Part shown: positions 39,064-39,893 of the stretch, one piece after another
How positions within the stretch are numbered: the first letter of the stretch is position 1
Layout of the letters: every line of letters starts with the position of its first letter
DNA from: Candidatus Uhrbacteria bacterium RIFCSPHIGHO2_12_FULL_60_25
Lineage (GTDB): Bacteria; Patescibacteriota; Patescibacteriia; 2-12-FULL-60-25
DNA: 39,893 nucleotides
Assembly (NCBI GenBank): GCA_001791275.1
Contig: MGEH01000002.1
Span: forward strand, 1-39,893
Direction of reading: 5' to 3'
Translations under genes and position numbers: made by a program
The notes under the pieces: model-generated
What the model was told of the DNA's origin: nothing
Databases searched by the model: none
The model's input: only the letters and a program-made list of their open reading frames with translations

Positions 39064-39200
39064 TGTCATTCCGAGCGTAGCGAAGCGGAGCCGAGAGCCT
39101 GCCCTGAGCGCAGCCGAAGGGGACAGTTTTCCGTGGCGCGAGGTTCCGAAAACTGTCCTTCGGCTTCGGGCCGTCGGACGGCCCTCCGCTCAGGATGACA
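39064..39200. repeat. Nested palindromic intergenic element bounded by TGTCATTCCGAGCG / CGCTCAGGATGACA
   Basis: Outer arms near-complementary; inner stem GCCGAAGGGGACAGTTTTC (39113-39131) / GAAAACTGTCCTTCGGC (39148-39164). Confidence 0.88.
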
Positions 39201-39208
39201 CGTGTGAG

Positions 39209-39592
39209 TTACTCCTCCACTTTCACGCGAATGTTGCGCTCTCCTGATTTTCGAATCGGCACGCGGATCTCAAGGAGTCCATTTTTTAGACTCGCTTCGG
39301 CGCGGTCGGCGTTGACTTCGTAGGGGAGCACCACCGAGCGGCTGAACGCGCCCCAGTAGCACTCGCGGTAGTACCAGTCGTCTTCCTTGACTTCCCGGCC
39401 GTGATCGCGTTTCCCCCGGACCGTGAGCAGATCGCCGTGGATCGAGATGTCGAGGTCTTCCGGGGCCACGCCGGCCACGGTTGACCGGATCACGAGGTCG
39501 TTCTTGTCGCGGAATACGTCCACGGAGAGCTGGCCTTCGTCCAAAGAACGCGATGACCAGTCTGGCATTTGGGTAGGGGAAGGGGTGAACAT
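39209..39592 (-). CDS. hsp20: Hsp20/alpha-crystallin family small heat shock protein
   Basis: LSVDVFRDKNDLVIRSTVAGVAPEDLDISIHGDLLTVRGKRDHGREVKEDDWYYRECYWGAFSRSVVLPYEVNADRAEASLKNGLLEIRVPI. Confidence 0.95.
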   Translation of the reverse strand: MFTPSPTQMPDWSSRSLDEGQLSVDVFRDKNDLVIRSTVAGVAPEDLDISIHGDLLTVRGKRDHGREVKEDDWYYRECYWGAFSRSVVLPYEVNADRAEASLKNGLLEIRVPIRKSGERNIRVKVEE

Positions 39593-39701
39593 AGCTAGGA
39601 GCAGTGTAACTGGTTCTGTCCGTCTTGACGAGGCGCATGGTTACGGCATTTCCGCGTTCTCCGTGGTATACTTTTCCTTGCCTCCGCGAGGAGGCAATCA
39701 C

Positions 39702-39893
39702 ATGCCCGGAACGTCCGTGGCAGAGCGATGGCGTTCCCTCACGCGCGAGCAACAACTCTCGGTGGGGGTGTTGGGCGTGTGCGGGGTGATCGCGATCGTG
39801 TTTTCCATCGTGCGCGTGAGGAGCGCGATCACGCGTCCGTTCACCACGCCGGTTCAAACGCTCGTGGACGTGAAGAAGCTTCTCGGTCCGAGC
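39702..39893 (+). CDS. Hypothetical membrane protein, N-terminal part only, continues past the window
   Basis: ATG 39702 with GAGGAGG SD and TGgTATACT extended -10; MPGTSVAERWRSLTREQQLSVGVLGVCGVIAIVFSIVRVRS. Confidence 0.65.
   Translation, partial: MPGTSVAERWRSLTREQQLSVGVLGVCGVIAIVFSIVRVRSAITRPFTTPVQTLVDVKKLLGPS

Overview
The window looks like a piece of a Patescibacteria (CPR)-like genome; that assignment is inference from gene content and protein style. Core genes, left to right: leuS (5'-truncated, with a Nudix domain inserted in the editing domain), ugd, comEC, recA, HIT, ftsK, a rodZ-like gene, rpoB, rpoC, ruvC, gyrA, clpP, nrnA-like DHH, rbfA, smc, vanW, hsp20. Accessory features: (i) a low-GC RHH-antitoxin/RelE-like toxin pair in which the toxin lies in the same frame directly after the antitoxin UAG and has no ATG/GTG/TTG start; (ii) an S23/four-helix-bundle gene enclosed by exact 25-bp inverted repeats built from octamer units; (iii) a large M23-type secreted protein with Ala/Gly/Asp-Ala-Gly linkers and a Cys-rich module; (iv) a minus-strand island of uncharacterised genes with long structured intergenic or leader regions (about 15.1-19.3 kb); (v) an SMC of about 735 aa with no recognisable hinge; (vi) a candidate standalone structured ncRNA (about 36.61-36.79 kb); (vii) several families of short tandem-repeat and REP-like palindromic elements, two of them inside conserved genes. 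I found no rRNA, tRNA or CRISPR array. All calls come from reading the sequence and the supplied ORF track. No database search or folding program was run.
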